64,000 nt of DNA, from positions 868,001 to 932,000 of the forward strand of contig OZ255707.1 of assembly GCA_965277075.1 (NCBI GenBank), given 5' to 3'. The position numbers were made by a program, and so were the translations under genes. A model generated the notes under the pieces. That model was given only the letters and a program-made list of their open reading frames with translations, was not told the origin of the DNA and searched no databases. This document shows positions 1-10,100 of this stretch, piece after piece (within the stretch, counting starts at the first letter, position 1; every line of letters begins with the position of its first letter). This DNA is from Lustribacter sp965277075 (GTDB lineage: Bacteria; Vulcanimicrobiota; Vulcanimicrobiia; Vulcanimicrobiales; Vulcanimicrobiaceae).

Positions 1-48
1 GTGCTCACCTCGGCCGAGGTCGAGGAACTCGTCGCGAAGCTCGACTGA
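1..48 (+). CDS. C-terminal end of an unidentified protein (partial)
   Basis: An open plus-strand frame enters from the left edge and ends at TGA 46-48. The 15 visible residues read VLTSAEVEELVAKLD, a charged amphipathic helix typical of a protein C-terminus. The stop lies one base from the stop of the convergent zinc-ribbon gene. The family cannot be named from this fragment, and the gene start is outside the window. Confidence 0.45.
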   Translation: MLTSAEVEELVAKLD

Positions 49-49
49 G

Positions 50-253
50 CTACCCGTGGTCGCCGGCGCCGCCGATCCGTGGATGGAACTCTTCGATAAT
101 TTTCCCGTGACCGAGATTGCGATACCACCAACCACATTCGCAGCGGATCGGCCGGTCCATATCGGCGGGATACGGATACGTTCGCTTGCACCGCGGACAG
201 GTGAAGATCGGTCCGGCGATCGGATTCTGCGACGTATAGGTGACGGCGGCCAT
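50..253 (-). CDS. small zinc-ribbon protein, function unknown
   Basis: This 67-residue protein carries cysteines at positions 19, 22, 38 and 40 (CPRC and CEC), the spacing of a small zinc ribbon. It is followed by an aromatic GWWYR patch. The start chosen is ATG at 253, 8 bases downstream of the tyrS stop and preceded by GAAAGG. The frame extends upstream into tyrS, but that extension is arginine-rich shadow sequence. It is the last gene of the tyrS operon. I cannot assign a function; a nucleic-acid or protein-binding zinc finger is only a guess. Confidence 0.65.
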   Translation of the reverse strand: MAAVTYTSQNPIAGPIFTCPRCKRTYPYPADMDRPIRCECGWWYRNLGHGKIIEEFHPRIGGAGDHG

Positions 254-261
254 CAGGATAT

Positions 262-1473
262 TCAGCCTTTCTCGGGTAGGATACGGACGAATTTTCGCGA
301 GCCGACGTGCAGGATGCCGTGCGACTCGGCGCTCCAAATCGCTTTCGGGTCGCTGATGACCATTCCATCAACTTTTACGGCGCCCTCGACGATCAATCGC
401 TGGGCGGCGCGTTTGCTGTCCGCAAAACCGGCTGCGACGACGATGTCGACGAGGGTTCGCACCCCATCGAACCGGCGTTCCGGGATGTCGGCCGGCACCT
501 CGCCGCGCTGGATCGTGCGTTCGAAATACTCGCGCGCCGCGCGAGCCGCGTCCGCTCCATGATAGAGCGCGACGACGGCTTGCGCGATGCGCTTTTTCTC
601 ATCCATCGCCGCGAGGATTCCATCCGCGACGCCGCGCGCGACGCGCTCGGCATCCTGCGCCGGCCACGCGGCCGCCAAACGCGCATACCGCCCGAGCGCT
701 TCATCGGGGATGCGCATGACCTTGCCGAACTGGTCGTTCGGCGAGTCGGTGAGCGCGATGTGATTGCCCGTCGACTTCGACATTTTTTTCTTACCGTCGA
801 CGCCTTCGAGCAGTGGCACGGTCATACAAATTTGCGGGACTTGTCCGGCATGCGTTTGATACGGCCGGCCCATCAATAAATTGAAGAGCTGGTCCGACCC
901 ACCCAACTCGACGTCGCAGCGTAACGCGATCGAGTCGTATGCCTGTGCGACCGGATAGAGAAACTCGTGCAGCGAGATCGGCGTCTCGTCGGCGTAGCGC
1001 TGCGAGAAGTCATTACGATCGAGCATTTGCGCGACGGTCGTCTGTGCGAGCAGCTTGATCAGGGCGGCGAACGAGAGCTGCCCGAGCCACTCGGAGTTGT
1101 AGCGCAGCGTGATGCGCTGCATGTCGAGCACGGTGCCGGCTTGCGCCGCATAGGTCTGCATGTTCGCTTCGATCGCTTCGTCGCTGAGCGGCGGCCGCAT
1201 CGTATTGCGGCCGGTCGGGTCGCCGATGCGCGCGGTGAAATCGCCGATCAACAGCGTCACGTCGTGACCCGCCTCGACGAATTGCTGCAGCTTTCGGAGG
1301 ACGACGGCATGTCCGATATGCAGATCGGGCGTCGTCGGATCGAGGCCGAGTTTGATCTTCAAGCGCCGCCCTGCGCCGATGCGTGCCGCGAGTTCGTCGA
1401 TCGTCTCGACGTGATCGCATCCGTCGGCCAGCGTGTCGGCAGCGTCACGCGCCGTCGAGATGGGTGCTTCCAT
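262..1473 (-). CDS. tyrS: tyrosyl-tRNA synthetase
   Basis: This 403-residue class I aminoacyl-tRNA synthetase charges tRNA-Tyr with tyrosine in the cytoplasm. The nucleotide-binding signature HIGH is at residues 52-55 and KMSKS at 230-234, so it belongs to the HIGH/KMSKS clade (TyrZ-like) and not the HVGH/KFGKT E. coli type. Tyrosine-pocket sequence such as QAYD and GGSDQ is present at about 177-195. The last 60 or so residues form an S4 RNA-binding domain. The length is normal for the family. The gene starts 5 bases after the mutS2 stop, so it is probably co-transcribed with it. Confidence 0.96.
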   Translation of the reverse strand: MEAPISTARDAADTLADGCDHVETIDELAARIGAGRRLKIKLGLDPTTPDLHIGHAVVLRKLQQFVEAGHDVTLLIGDFTARIGDPTGRNTMRPPLSDEAIEANMQTYAAQAGTVLDMQRITLRYNSEWLGQLSFAALIKLLAQTTVAQMLDRNDFSQRYADETPISLHEFLYPVAQAYDSIALRCDVELGGSDQLFNLLMGRPYQTHAGQVPQICMTVPLLEGVDGKKKMSKSTGNHIALTDSPNDQFGKVMRIPDEALGRYARLAAAWPAQDAERVARGVADGILAAMDEKKRIAQAVVALYHGADAARAAREYFERTIQRGEVPADIPERRFDGVRTLVDIVVAAGFADSKRAAQRLIVEGAVKVDGMVISDPKAIWSAESHGILHVGSRKFVRILPEKG

Positions 1474-1478
1474 ACGGA

Positions 1479-3836
1479 TTAGCCGAGTTCGAAGACCGTC
1501 ACGCCGCTGCCCCCTTCGTCAGCATTGCCGAATCGGACGTCGCGGACGCGCGGATCTTCACGCAGGTACTGCTGCAACCCGCGCCCGAGCAGCCCCGTGC
1601 CCTTACCGTGGATGAGCCGTAGGCGCGTCGTGCCGGCCAACGTCGACTCATCGATCCAACGGTCGACGAGCGGTTCCGCTTCGACGAAGCGTTTACCGCG
1701 GACGTCGAGTTCCGTGCGCGCGCTCGTCGCCGCCGCTAGTCGCGTGGCACCCGATGCATGCTCGTTGCGCTCCGATCTTGCGAGTGGAAGCGCACCGCCG
1801 CGCCGGCGCAGATCGCTGCGCGGCACGCTCATGCGTAGCGAACCCAGCTGCACCATCACGTCGTTCTCGAAAACGTCGACGACGGTGCCTTCGCTCTCGA
1901 GCGAGAGGATGCGAACACGATCGCCCGGCGCCAGCGGTGCCGGTTGCACGGGTTCCGGCACGGAGCGATTGACGTTGATACCGAGGCTCGCGCGCACGTC
2001 GTCGATCGTGCGCGCGAGCAGTTCGCTCTGCCCGCGCGTGACGCGCGCACCGCGGCTCCGATCGCCGCGTGCAACGGCGCGAGCTTCGAGTTCGTGCGTA
2101 AACCCGCGCAGCGCGTTCGCCAATTGCGCTTCGGCCCATTGCGCGATCTCGCGCCGTTCGCGCTCGAGCGTCTCGCTCCGTTTGCGCGCTTGATCTTCGA
2201 GCGTGCGCAACTGCACGCGGTCGCGTACCAGTGCCTCGCGCTCGCTGGTCGTGCGCGTGCGTTCGTCGGCCAACTCCGCGAGCGCCTGCTCGTAGTCGCG
2301 CTCTTGCGCGGTCAGCAGCGCTTCCGCGCGTTCGACGACCGCAGCGTCGAGATTCATCCGGCGCGCGAGCGCGAACGCGAGAGACTGTCCGGGTGAACCG
2401 AGATCGAGCTGATACGTCGGTGCGTATGTCCGGGGATCGAACCGCACGCTGGCGTTCCGCACGTGTGCGTTCTCTGCACCGAAGAGCTTGAGTTCGGTGG
2501 CGTGCGTCGTGACGATCCCGCGCGCCCCCGCGCGAAGAAACCGTTCCAACACCGCGACCGCGAGCGCCGCGCCGGCATTGGGCTCCGTGCCCGCGCCGAT
2601 CTCGTCGATGAGGATCAACGAACGGTCGTCGGCTAGCGTCACGATCTCCGCGAGACGCCGTAGATGCGCGGAGAACGTCGACGTGTTCTGCACGATCGAC
2701 TGCTCGTCGCCGATATCGGTGAAGATGCGCGTGAACCGGCCGATGGTCGCGGAAACGGCCGGCACGTGAAGCCCGCATGCGACCATGACGACGAAGAGCC
2801 CGACCATCTTGAGGGCGACCGTTTTTCCGCCCATGTTAGGCCCGCTGACGATCGTGATGCGCAGGTCGTCGTCGAGTCGAATCGACTGCGGCACCGCGCG
2901 ATCGTCGAGCAGCGGATGGCGTCCGTCGTGCACGTCGATCGTGGCGTCGTCGACCAGCACCGGCGCAACGGCGTTCATTCGCTCGGCAACGGTCGCACGC
3001 GCCAGCGCGAGATCGAGTTCGACGTACACGTCGACGTCGATACGAATCGTGGGCGCCTCGACCGCGACGAGCGCGCTCAACTCGGCAAGGATGCGCGCGA
3101 TCTCGTGCTCCTCTTGCGACCGCAGCGCACGCACGCGGTTGTTCGTTTCGAGCGTTTCGAGCGGTTCGACGAAAAGCGTCTGACCGCTCGCGCTCGTGTC
3201 GTGCACGATACCGGGAAACTCGCCGGCGAATTCCGCCTTGACCGGCACGACGTAACGTCCGTCGCGCACGGTAACGATCGCGTCTCGAATCGCACGCGCG
3301 TAGCGGGCGGAACGCGTGAGCGCCGCCGTCCGTTCGCGCGCGTCGTCCTGCGCGTGCGCGATCGCGCGCCGCGTTCGCGCGAGCGCCGGCGAGGCGCGGT
3401 CGAGAATGGTACCGCGCTCATCGATTGCCTCGCTGATCCGCGTGACGATGTTCGGCAACGCGCGAAACGCCGCAACGCACTCGCGTAGAGCCGGCACGTC
3501 GTCGGTCGCTTCGCGAATCACTCGCACGGCGGCGCCGCCGGCCGCCAGCGCGTCGGCAATCGCGCGCAACTCACCGGCGGCAATCGACGCGCCGCGCGCC
3601 GCGACGTCGAGCGCGTCACCGACGTCGGCCGTGCGCGCGAGCGAGAAGCTTTGCCGGCGAAACAACATCCGCATTTCGCCCGTCTCGGTGACCATGCGGC
3701 GGACCGTCGATGCGTCCGCGGACGGTTGCAGTGCGGCCGCCCGCTCGAACGCTCGCGCGGCGTGCGTTGCCGCCGCGACGCGCTCGCGCACCCGTGCGAA
3801 ATCGAGCGCCTCGAGCGACCCTTCGTCAGCGAGCAT
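1479..3836 (-). CDS. mutS2: MutS2 family DNA-binding ATPase/endonuclease
   Basis: This 785-residue MutS homologue lacks the N-terminal mismatch-recognition domain of MutS1. It has a core/lever region, a Walker A motif (GPNMGGKT) near residue 331, a Walker B region (LILIDEIGAGTEP), a long charged coiled-coil segment and a C-terminal Smr domain with HGKGTG. Family members suppress homologous recombination and act on stalled, collided ribosomes. The ATG overlaps the gatB stop by one base (TAATG), implying translational coupling. Confidence 0.95.
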   Translation of the reverse strand: MLADEGSLEALDFARVRERVAAATHAARAFERAAALQPSADASTVRRMVTETGEMRMLFRRQSFSLARTADVGDALDVAARGASIAAGELRAIADALAAGGAAVRVIREATDDVPALRECVAAFRALPNIVTRISEAIDERGTILDRASPALARTRRAIAHAQDDARERTAALTRSARYARAIRDAIVTVRDGRYVVPVKAEFAGEFPGIVHDTSASGQTLFVEPLETLETNNRVRALRSQEEHEIARILAELSALVAVEAPTIRIDVDVYVELDLALARATVAERMNAVAPVLVDDATIDVHDGRHPLLDDRAVPQSIRLDDDLRITIVSGPNMGGKTVALKMVGLFVVMVACGLHVPAVSATIGRFTRIFTDIGDEQSIVQNTSTFSAHLRRLAEIVTLADDRSLILIDEIGAGTEPNAGAALAVAVLERFLRAGARGIVTTHATELKLFGAENAHVRNASVRFDPRTYAPTYQLDLGSPGQSLAFALARRMNLDAAVVERAEALLTAQERDYEQALAELADERTRTTSEREALVRDRVQLRTLEDQARKRSETLERERREIAQWAEAQLANALRGFTHELEARAVARGDRSRGARVTRGQSELLARTIDDVRASLGINVNRSVPEPVQPAPLAPGDRVRILSLESEGTVVDVFENDVMVQLGSLRMSVPRSDLRRRGGALPLARSERNEHASGATRLAAATSARTELDVRGKRFVEAEPLVDRWIDESTLAGTTRLRLIHGKGTGLLGRGLQQYLREDPRVRDVRFGNADEGGSGVTVFELG

Positions 3837-5374
3837 TACGGTCCGGTGAGCTTCTCCCGCAAGAGCGTTTCGACGAGCACCGGATTTGCTTTCCCGCGAC
3901 TGGCCTTCATCACTTGCCCGACGAGGAATTTGAGCACGTTTTCCTTGCCTGCCTTGAACGATGCGACGCCCTCGGCATTGGCAGCGATCACGTTGTCGAC
4001 GAACGCCGTGATGGCGCCCGCGTCCGAGACCTGGGCCAGACCCTCGCGCTCGACGAGCGCGCTTGCCGAGCCGCCGTCATGCCAGAGCCGCGCGAGAACG
4101 TCTTTGGCGATCTTCGAGTTGATCGTTTTCGCTTCCACGAGACCGATCAGCTCGGCGAGCGCCTCGGGTGTCGCTTTGCCGTCGGCGACCGCGACGCCGC
4201 TTTCGTTCGCCAAGCGCGAGAGATCACCGAGCACGAAATTGAGCGCGACGGTCGGCGCGTTCGAGCGTTCGACGACGCGATCGAAATACGCCGCCAGCGG
4301 CGGGTTATCGACGAGTTGCGTCGTCTGCGCGATCGAGATACCGAACGTTTCCGTGTACCGCTCGAATCGCAGGAACGGCGTCGGCGGTAGCGACGCCCGA
4401 ATATCGTCGATGAGCGCGCGGTCCAGTTCGAGCGGCATCAGGTCCGGATCGGGAAAGTAGCGATAGTCGTGCGCTTGTTCTTTGGAGCGCATCGAATGCG
4501 TTACGCCCGCTGCCTCATCCCAGCCGCGCGTCTCTTGAATGACGCGGCCGCCCGACTCGATCACCGCGATCTGCCGGTCGACCTCACTTTCGATCGCACG
4601 GTGCACGCTGCGGAACGAGTTCATGTTCTTGATCTCGGCTTTCGTGCCGTAGTCGGCGGCACCGTGCAAACGGACCGAGACGTTGGCATCGCAGCGCAAC
4701 GAGCCTTCTTCCATTTTCACGTCGGAGACACCGAGCTCGACGAACGTGCGTTTGAGGGCTTCGAGATACGCGACGGCTTCATCGGCGGAACGAATGTCGG
4801 GTTCGCCGACGCATTCCATCAACGGGACGCCGGCACGGTTGTAATCGACGAGCGAATAGGTCGAGCCGGCGATGCGTCCGTCGCCCGATCCGGCGTGCGT
4901 CGACTTCCCGGTGTCTTCTTCAAGATGAATACGTGTCAAACGGCAGGACTTCTTCGTCCCGTCCGGGAGCCAGTAACGGACGACGCCGCCTTGTGTGATC
5001 GGCATGTCGTACTGCGAGATCTGATAGTCCTTGGGCATGTCCGGATAGAAGTAATTCTTCCGGTCGAACTTCGAGAACACCGGAATCTCCGCGTCGAACG
5101 CAAGTCCGGCACGGATCATCAGTTCGATCGCGCGTTTGTTCGGCACCGGCAACGAACCGGGCAACGCTAAACATACCGGGCAGATCTTCGTGTTCGGCTC
5201 ACCGCCGAACTCATTCGGGCAGCCGCAGAACATCTTGCTCGTCGTCTTGAGTTCGACGTGGCATTCAATACCGATGACCGCTTCCCACTTTGAACGGCGC
5301 TCCGCCCAAGGCTCCGCGCCCCCCACGCCTTCGGCGCGGGGCCCCCGGCCCTCACGCGCGCCGATACCAGTCAT
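3836..5374 (-). CDS. gatB: Asp/Glu-tRNA amidotransferase subunit B
   Basis: This subunit of the GatCAB amidotransferase activates and transamidates mischarged Glu-tRNA-Gln or Asp-tRNA-Asn. The 512 residues include VIGIECHVEL near the N-terminus, the zinc cysteines (CGC and CPVC), SQYDMPI, HLEEDTGK, a DYRYFPDPDL motif and a C-terminal YqeY-like helical tail. The ATG at 5374 overlaps the gatA stop (ATGA). About 28 low-complexity residues precede the conserved core, which begins at KWEAVIG; GatB proteins normally begin only a few residues before that point. No ATG, GTG or TTG lies closer in frame than the GTG at 5326. Confidence 0.95.
   Translation of the reverse strand: MTGIGAREGRGPRAEGVGGAEPWAERRSKWEAVIGIECHVELKTTSKMFCGCPNEFGGEPNTKICPVCLALPGSLPVPNKRAIELMIRAGLAFDAEIPVFSKFDRKNYFYPDMPKDYQISQYDMPITQGGVVRYWLPDGTKKSCRLTRIHLEEDTGKSTHAGSGDGRIAGSTYSLVDYNRAGVPLMECVGEPDIRSADEAVAYLEALKRTFVELGVSDVKMEEGSLRCDANVSVRLHGAADYGTKAEIKNMNSFRSVHRAIESEVDRQIAVIESGGRVIQETRGWDEAAGVTHSMRSKEQAHDYRYFPDPDLMPLELDRALIDDIRASLPPTPFLRFERYTETFGISIAQTTQLVDNPPLAAYFDRVVERSNAPTVALNFVLGDLSRLANESGVAVADGKATPEALAELIGLVEAKTINSKIAKDVLARLWHDGGSASALVEREGLAQVSDAGAITAFVDNVIAANAEGVASFKAGKENVLKFLVGQVMKASRGKANPVLVETLLREKLTGP
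5321..5341. other. strong hairpin inside the gatB 5' extension
   Basis: The arms 5321-5329 and 5333-5341 are complementary over 9 pairs with one wobble and a 3-base loop. A GGGGCCCC run follows directly. The hairpin lies in the segment that encodes the unusual GRGPRAEGVGG-like extension of GatB. It could be an inserted palindromic element or only GC-rich chance sequence. A second copy was not found in this window. Confidence 0.35.
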
Positions 5375-6855
5375 GGGGCGGCCACTTCGACGGGCGCGAG
5401 TTTTTCGGCGTGCCGCGTTGCGCGTTCGTAGGCGTGGGCGAAGCCGAGCAGGGCGCGTTCGTTGAACAGCGGGGATGCGAGTTGTAGACCGAGCGGCATC
5501 GGCCGTGTGCCGTCGTCGGGAATGACGGCGCCGCACGGGACCGAGAGCGACGGCAAACCGGCGAGCGACACCGGAATCGTGTAGTAGTCCATCAGGTACA
5601 TGCTGTACGGATCGCTCTTTGCGTCGAACGCGAAGGCGGGCGACGACGCCGCCGGCGACGCGATGACGTCGCAACGCTCGAACGCGCGCTGAAAATCTTC
5701 GGCGATCCGCGTTCGCGCCTTCTGCGCCTTGACATAGTACGCATCGTAATAGCCGCTCGAGAGCGCATACGTGCCGATCAGAATGCGGCGCTTCACTTCG
5801 GGACCGAAGCCGGTCGCGCGCGTGCGTTCGTACATTTCACCGATGTCGGCGCCGTCGACGCGCAGCCCGTATCGCACGCCGTCGAAGCGCGCCAGATTCG
5901 ACGAACATTCGGCCGGCGCGATCAAGTAATACGTTGCGAGACCGTACTTTGCGGTCGGAAGTTCGACCTCGACGAGGTCGGCGCCCAAGCGCTGCAGGTC
6001 GGCGTATGCGGCTTCGTACGCCGCGGCAACGTTCGGCGCGAGATCGCTCGTCGCGAACTCTTTCACGATGCCGACCCGCACGCCGCGCAGATCGTCGCGC
6101 AGCTGGCCGGCGGTCGTCTCAAATGGACGGTCGAGGCTGGTCGCGTCCATCGGATCGTGGCCGCCGATCACGTCGTATGCGCACGCGGCATCTTCGACCG
6201 TTCGCGCGAACGGGCCGATCTGATCGAGGCTCGACGCGAACGCGATGAGCCCGTACCGCGACACGCGGCCGTAGGTCGGTTTGAAGCCGACGACGTTGCA
6301 GAACGCCGCTGGTTCGCGAATCGAACCGCCCGTGTCGCTGCCCAGCGAAATCGTGGCCGCGAACGCAGCGACCGCTGCAGCGCTACCGGCCGACGAACCA
6401 CCCGGAACGCGATCGAGATCGAACGGATTGCGCGTGCGCCCGAGCGCCGAGTTCTCGCCCGAACTTCCCATCGCAAACTCATCCAGGTTCGTTTTCCCGA
6501 TCGGCAGCGCGCCCGCGGCGAGCAGCCGTTCGACGGCCGTGCCCGTATACGGCGCGATCCAATGTTCGAGAATCTTCGAGGCACACGTCGTGCGCGTGCC
6601 GTCGAGGCACATGTTGTCCTTGATCGCGACCGGGACACCCGCGAGCGGCAGTGTCTCACCGGCGGCTACGCGCGCGTCGACGTTTGCCGCGTGCGCGCGC
6701 ATGAGATCCGGCGTCAGCGTGAGATATGCGCCGATGTGCTCGTCGACCGCCGCAACGTGCGGGATCATCGCCGCGGCGATCTCGACAGCCGAAATCTCAC
6801 GGTTCGTTACCGCGCGCGCAATCGTGCGAGCGGAAGCGTGCGTCACGTCCATCAT
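5371..6855 (-). CDS. gatA: Asp/Glu-tRNA amidotransferase subunit A (amidase)
   Basis: This 494-residue amidase-signature protein releases ammonia from glutamine for GatB. The Ser-cisSer-Lys triad is visible: Lys79 in VAIKDNM, Ser154 in GGSSAG and Ser178 in SDTGGSIR. The C-terminal half has the usual DYYTIPVSLAGLPSLSVP sequence. Start is ATG 6855, overlapping the gatC stop (ATGA); a second ATG follows immediately. The gene order gatC-gatA-gatB suggests indirect synthesis of Gln-tRNA and/or Asn-tRNA in this organism. Confidence 0.96.
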   Translation of the reverse strand: MMDVTHASARTIARAVTNREISAVEIAAAMIPHVAAVDEHIGAYLTLTPDLMRAHAANVDARVAAGETLPLAGVPVAIKDNMCLDGTRTTCASKILEHWIAPYTGTAVERLLAAGALPIGKTNLDEFAMGSSGENSALGRTRNPFDLDRVPGGSSAGSAAAVAAFAATISLGSDTGGSIREPAAFCNVVGFKPTYGRVSRYGLIAFASSLDQIGPFARTVEDAACAYDVIGGHDPMDATSLDRPFETTAGQLRDDLRGVRVGIVKEFATSDLAPNVAAAYEAAYADLQRLGADLVEVELPTAKYGLATYYLIAPAECSSNLARFDGVRYGLRVDGADIGEMYERTRATGFGPEVKRRILIGTYALSSGYYDAYYVKAQKARTRIAEDFQRAFERCDVIASPAASSPAFAFDAKSDPYSMYLMDYYTIPVSLAGLPSLSVPCGAVIPDDGTRPMPLGLQLASPLFNERALLGFAHAYERATRHAEKLAPVEVAAP

Positions 6856-7148
6856 TCGGCCTCGGTGATGATCTTCGGAACGCGAAAGAAGCCGTGCTGC
6901 GGCTGCGGTGCGCCGGCCAGCACGATGTCGCGATCCAGCGCCGGGCGCAGCGTATCGTCCCGCATGACGTTACGCGACGCGATCACCTGGGCGGTCGCCG
7001 CGACGTCGGCGGTGTCGAGTTCGCGCAGTTGGTCGACATGCTGCAGCAAGGTCGCGAGTTGCTCGCCGTAGCGCTCGACCTCTTCATCGGTCAGCGCTAA
7101 CCGTGCGAGGCGCGCGACGTGGCGAACATCGATGCGATCCGTAGCCAT
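6852..7148 (-). CDS. gatC: Asp/Glu-tRNA amidotransferase subunit C
   Basis: This is a 98-residue GatC, the small subunit that wraps around GatA and stabilises the complex with GatB. The family signature VRHVARLARLALTDEE near the N-terminus and LRPALDRD with a C-terminal HGFFRVPKII are present. The start is ATG 7148, because upstream in-frame sequence is arginine-rich overlap with the surface-protein gene. It lies 14 bases after the stop of the DUF7933 protein gene and overlaps gatA. Confidence 0.94.
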   Translation of the reverse strand: MATDRIDVRHVARLARLALTDEEVERYGEQLATLLQHVDQLRELDTADVAATAQVIASRNVMRDDTLRPALDRDIVLAGAPQPQHGFFRVPKIITEAE

Positions 7149-7162
7149 GACTCGGCACGGTT

Positions 7163-10100
7163 CTACTTCGGAGGAGGCTTCTCCGTGCGCCCCGCCGGCG
7201 CGGCGAGGACGCCCGTGAGCGCAAAATTGATGTCCTCGATGATCGTCGTGTCGTAAATCCGGTGAACGAGACGGCGCGTGCTCTTCTCGCTGTCGATATT
7301 GCGGTCGTCGTAGAGCTGGACGCCCGGCGGCAGCGTTGTCGCGTCGAGGCGCAACGCATGCATGCCCGGGTGAACGCACGGGAAATCGTAACGGCCCGTG
7401 CTATCCGTCGTCACCGATTCGCCGTTATCGAGATAGATGTGAACGCTGGCGAGGCCGACGTCGGGGTCTCGGAACCTCCCCGACCCGTAGGTATCGAGGT
7501 AGACACGCCCCGTGATCGGATAGCACGAGCCGAACGTCGATCCGACGACGAGCACCGACGCGCTCGACGAGCCGCGCCCGAAACCGGCTCCGCCCGGGGC
7601 GACGGCCGCGACGTTCACCGTGTTGGTCAATGTCGTATTCTGGGGCACGCCGGGCCCGATCGCGGTCGCATAGGTGAACGTCATCGCGCCGGCGAGCGAC
7701 GGGAGCGTCCAGATCAGCGTGCGCCCTTGCACTGCCGGTTCGAGCGGCTTCCCGGCCACGCGCGCCGTGCCGGGCGCATAAATCTCGTAGCCGGGCAGCG
7801 TATCGACGATCGTCGCCGCGCCGTATGCGATGCCGCTCAGCGGCGTGACGACGATCGAGTAATCGACACGGTCGCCCGCCGTCACCGTCGTCGCGGTCGT
7901 GGTCTTCGTCACGGCAATTGTCGGCGGCACTTCGCGCGCGGTCGCCGCGTTCGACGTGACGGCGCGGCTCAGACCGGCCGCCATCACGGAGACGGTGTTG
8001 GAGGCGGTTCCCATCGTCGTGCCGACGACGGCTTTGAACGTCACGATTGCCGATGCGCCGCCGAGGATCGTCGCCGCCGGAACCGTGACGGTTTGCCCGC
8101 TGAGCGTCGCCCCGGTCACGCTCGCTCCGTTGAGCGCGATCGATCCGTTGACAACCGCGAGACCGGCCGGGACGACATCGGTGACGATCGTATTGATCGA
8201 CGGACCGGCTCCCGTATTTGCGACGGTAATGCTGTACGTGACGGTTTGACCCGGCAGGACGGACTCGCTTGACTGACCGTCGATCAGCTTCGCCGCACTG
8301 AGAACCGGCGGTTGCACCGTGTTGGCGGGCGACGCGGCAATACACGTCGGCCCCGAACAGGGTTGATCGCCGCCGGCGGTCGCGCTGTTCGTTACCTGCG
8401 CCGATGTCACCGCGTTAGCGTTGACCACCGCACGATAAACGATCGTCGCGGTCGCGCCGACTGCAAGCGAACCGATGGGCCGACCGGCGTTGACGATGCC
8501 GTCGGCCGCAGCGACGCCGTTCAACGTGACCGAACCCGGCACAAGCGTCGCGTTCGTCAACGTGTCGGTGATCTTCGCATTCGTTTCGACTTGCGTCCCG
8601 CCGTTACGGACCGCGACGGTATACGTGATCGTCTCACCGGGGCTAACCGGCGCACCGCTCGGATTCGACGTCTTGGTGACGCTCAGCGAGGGTTGTCCGA
8701 TCGTTAGCGTCGCCGTTGCGGGCGCGTTATTCGTCGCGCCCTGGGGCGTGTCGATCGCATTGTCGGAAATCACGTTGACGTACGCTCCGGGAGTCGTTCC
8801 CGTGACGGTCAGCACGATCGTGCACGTCCCGTTCGGCGCGAGACTCGCGCCGGAGAGTGCAACGTTGCCTGCGCCGCCCGTCGCCGTCACCGTTCCGCCC
8901 GGACACGTCGTCGATGCGTTCGGCGCGGCTGCGATCGTGACGTTGGCCGGCAGCGTATCGGTGATCGAAAGCGCGGAGAGCGCCACGGCTCCAGCCGACG
9001 TATTCGCGAGCGAAATCGTCAACACGGACGTTGCACCCGGCGCGATCAGCGTCGGCAGGAAGCTCTTCGCAACGGCAACGGCCGACGCGTTGCCGACATT
9101 CAGAAGCGCGGTCGCGGGCGAAGCGTTCGTCGAACCCTGCGCGTCGGTAAGCGCATTGGGCGGAATCGTGTTCGTGTAGATGCCCGGAGTCGCCGACGTG
9201 ACGGTCACGGCGATCGTGCACGTTGCGTTCGCCGCGAGCGCGCCGCCGGAGAGCGTAACGCTCGTCGTCCCCGGCGTCGCCGTCACGGTGCCGCCCGGAA
9301 GGCAACTCGTCGTCGCGTTCGGTGCCGCCGCGACGACGACACGCGCCGGCAGATTGTCGATCAAACCCATCGCCGTGAGCGGAACCGCCGCGGCCGACGA
9401 GTTCACGAGCGTGATCGTCAGCACCGACGTGCCGTTCGCAACGATCGCGGCCGGTGCAAACGTCTTCGCGATGCCGACGCCCGAACTATTGCCGACGTTG
9501 AGCGTCGCTTGCGCGGACGCGGTGTTCGTCGACCCTTGCGCATCGGTCAGCGCCTGCGACGGAATCAAATTCACGTAGATCCCGGTCACGGCCGACGTCA
9601 CCGAGACGCTGATCGTACACGTTGCGTTTGCGGCGAGGCTCGCGCCGGAAAGCGAAACCGTCGTGCCGCCCGCAACAGCAGTCGCCGTTCCGCTCGGACA
9701 ACTCGTTGCAGCGTTCGGCACCGGCGCGACGGTGACGTTCGCGGGTAACGAATCTGTCAGCGCGATCGACGAGAGCGGGACGGCGCCCGCCGCCATGTTG
9801 GCAACCGAGATCGTGAGCGTCGAGGTGCCGTTGACCGGAATCGCTGCCGGTACGAACGCTTTTGCCAGCGTCACGGCCGAGACGTTGCCGACGTTGAGTA
9901 CGCCCGATGCCGGCACAGCGTTACTCGCACCTTGCAACGTTGTGAGCGCGCCCGTCGGAATCGTATTGGTCCAGATGCCGCCGGTCGCGCTCGTGACCGC
10001 GACGCTGAACGTGCACGTCGCGTTTGGTGCGAGAACGCCGCCCGTCAACGCGACGGTCGAACCACCGGCGGTCGCCGTGACGGCACCGGCGCCGCAGGTG

